DNA of 6,291 bases from Acidobacteriota bacterium (GTDB taxonomy: Bacteria > Acidobacteriota > Blastocatellia > RBC074), in contig JABFSD010000998.1 of the NCBI GenBank assembly GCA_013140935.1, forward strand, positions 1 through 6,291, written 5' to 3'. A program made the translations under genes and the position numbers. The notes below the pieces were generated by a model. The model did not search any database, was not told where the DNA came from, and worked only from the letters and a program-made list of their open reading frames with translations. Positions 5,184 to 6,291 of this stretch are shown piece after piece (position 1 is the first letter of the stretch; every line of letters begins with the position of its first letter).

Positions 5184-6291
5184 ATGCGCGCTCCACTTTT
5201 CATCCGGGCGTTGTTGAGCCTTGTCGTATTGCTCAACACGACGGTCGTTCCGCAATCTCTTTCCACTCCTGAAGCAGAAATCCAAACTCGCATCCGCCAG
5301 GAAGCAATGAACAATTCGCAAATTATGCGAACGTTGCATTACTTCACCGATGTATACGGCCCGCGATTGACGGGTTCGCCCAATCACGAAGCGGCGGCCA
5401 AATGGGCCGTCAAGCAGATGGCCGCGTGGGGCCTGGCGAACGCGCATCTCGAACCGTGGAATTTCGGCCACGACGGCTGGTCGAACGAACGCACGTCGGC
5501 TTTCATCGTCGCGCCGATCAAGGAGACGCTTTCCTGCGAAGTTCTCGCGTGGACGCCTGGCACGAACGGCACTATCAGCGCGTCCGTTGTACAACTCACG
5601 CTGCCGGAAAACCCGAACAAAGAAGCGCTCGATAATTATTTCGCCGCGCAAGCCGACAAGGTCAAAGGCAAGATCGCGCTCATCGGCAAACATCAAATTC
5701 CGATGGTGCGCTTTGCGCCGAACAACTTGCGAATGGATGACCAGATGCTGGCGCAACGCATGGCCGGCGGCGGTTTTGGCGGGCGTCCCGGCGGCGGGAA
5801 TCGAGGCGGCAGCGACGGGCAAGCACCGCCGCCCGGTACGCTGACGACGGCGCAAGTGGCTGAAGCGCTCGACGCCTTTCTCATCAAGAGCGGCGCGGTG
5901 CTGCGCGTCAATGACGGAGGCCGCGAACATCGTCAGATTCGTGCGTTCAACAATCGCAGCTTCGATCCGAAAAAGGCGCTGCCCACGGTGATCGTGAGCA
6001 ACGAAGATTACGGACGCATCACCCGCATTCTCTCTAACAAGGAGTTTGGCAGCACGCCGGTCGAACTCGAATTCAATATCGTCAATCGCTTTCATCCCGA
6101 AGGCAAAACTTCTTACAACACGATTGCCGAAATCCCCGGCACCGACAAAGCCGATGAAGTCATCATGCTCGGCGGACATCTAGATTCGTGGCACGCGGCG
6201 ACCGGCGCGACCGACAACGCGATTGGGTGCGCGATGATGATGGAAGCCGCGCGCATCCTCCAGTCTTTAATACAAGCTGGGGGCGTCAAAC
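5184..6291 (+). CDS. secreted M28 family zinc metallopeptidase, 3' end outside window
   Basis: Probable exported aminopeptidase or carboxypeptidase-like enzyme. 369 codons are present and the frame is open to the edge. Residues 1-25 look like a Sec signal peptide: Arg2 and Arg8, then a hydrophobic LLSLVVLL core and small residues. The conserved pro-region YGPRLTGSPNHE (58-69) and an amphipathic helix follow. Residues about 115-300 fit a protease-associated (PA) domain, interrupted by a Gly-rich stretch (195-218). The peptidase domain begins near 310 with TIAEIPGTDKADEVIMLGGH; His332 and Asp334 (GGHLDSWH) and Asp344 (GATDNA) match the first zinc ligand, catalytic Asp and bridging Asp. The 12-residue His-to-Asp spacing equals that in the Streptomyces griseus aminopeptidase. 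The remaining ligands (Glu-Glu, Asp, His) should lie beyond the window. AAAGG (5169-5173) lies 10 nt before the ATG. A long open frame on the opposite strand is a shadow. The cleavage specificity cannot be told. Confidence 0.9.
   Translation, partial: MRAPLFIRALLSLVVLLNTTVVPQSLSTPEAEIQTRIRQEAMNNSQIMRTLHYFTDVYGPRLTGSPNHEAAAKWAVKQMAAWGLANAHLEPWNFGHDGWSNERTSAFIVAPIKETLSCEVLAWTPGTNGTISASVVQLTLPENPNKEALDNYFAAQADKVKGKIALIGKHQIPMVRFAPNNLRMDDQMLAQRMAGGGFGGRPGGGNRGGSDGQAPPPGTLTTAQVAEALDAFLIKSGAVLRVNDGGREHRQIRAFNNRSFDPKKALPTVIVSNEDYGRITRILSNKEFGSTPVELEFNIVNRFHPEGKTSYNTIAEIPGTDKADEVIMLGGHLDSWHAATGATDNAIGCAMMMEAARILQSLIQAGGVK

Noticed and set aside
5160..6179. 339-codon open frame on the minus strand opposite the M28 peptidase gene
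   Set aside because: The + strand product has a signal peptide, conserved M28 motifs and a ribosome site; the minus frame gives an Arg-rich product without motifs, typical of a shadow in G/C-rich codons.

Overview
The window looks like ordinary chromosomal DNA from a Gram-negative (diderm) bacterium, most likely an acidobacterium, perhaps Blastocatellia. This rests on an LptD outer-membrane barrel protein, a stand-alone CarD/CdnL regulator of a divergent type, a secreted M28 peptidase with a Gly-rich insert, and moderate G+C content. The assignment comes from protein character only; there is no rRNA in the window. All genes read on the + strand, and I see no mobile element, tRNA, CRISPR array or phage gene.

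Layout. Positions 2-1525 hold the C-terminal barrel part of LptD, cut off at the left edge. After a 178-bp gap with a weak hairpin and an extended -10 promoter comes a CarD-family regulator (1704-2219), closed by a strong intrinsic terminator (2239-2292). Next is a 583-bp A/T-richer intergenic region with several inverted repeats, a good sigma70-type promoter whose -10 lies in a palindrome, and a predicted leader of about 335 nt. It precedes a phosphoglucomutase/phosphomannomutase gene (2803-4209). A small single-pass membrane/coiled-coil gene resembling FtsB/DivIC (4178-4546) overlaps the mutase end and probably starts at TTG behind a GGAGGT Shine-Dalgarno site. A second strong terminator (4599-4653) sits directly before the Shine-Dalgarno site of a conserved 134-aa soluble protein of unknown function (4669-5073). 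The right end (5184-6291) is the 5' part of a secreted M28 zinc peptidase, cut off by the window edge.

How the genes relate. LptD (LPS export), the hexose-phosphate mutase (sugar-phosphate precursors for glycans and envelope) and the DivIC-like protein (septum) share a cell-envelope theme. CarD is a global RNA-polymerase-binding regulator and is transcriptionally insulated. The mutase and DivIC-like genes form a tight two-gene operon. The 134-aa gene and the peptidase may share transcripts, but a candidate promoter lies between them.

No clear new multi-gene system is visible. The points most worth a second look are: a CarD protein in which the DNA-wedging Trp aligns with His; a terminator placed so that the 134-aa gene has no room for its own promoter behind it; the long structured leader of the mutase gene; and two terminators with different stems but long loops that look alike.
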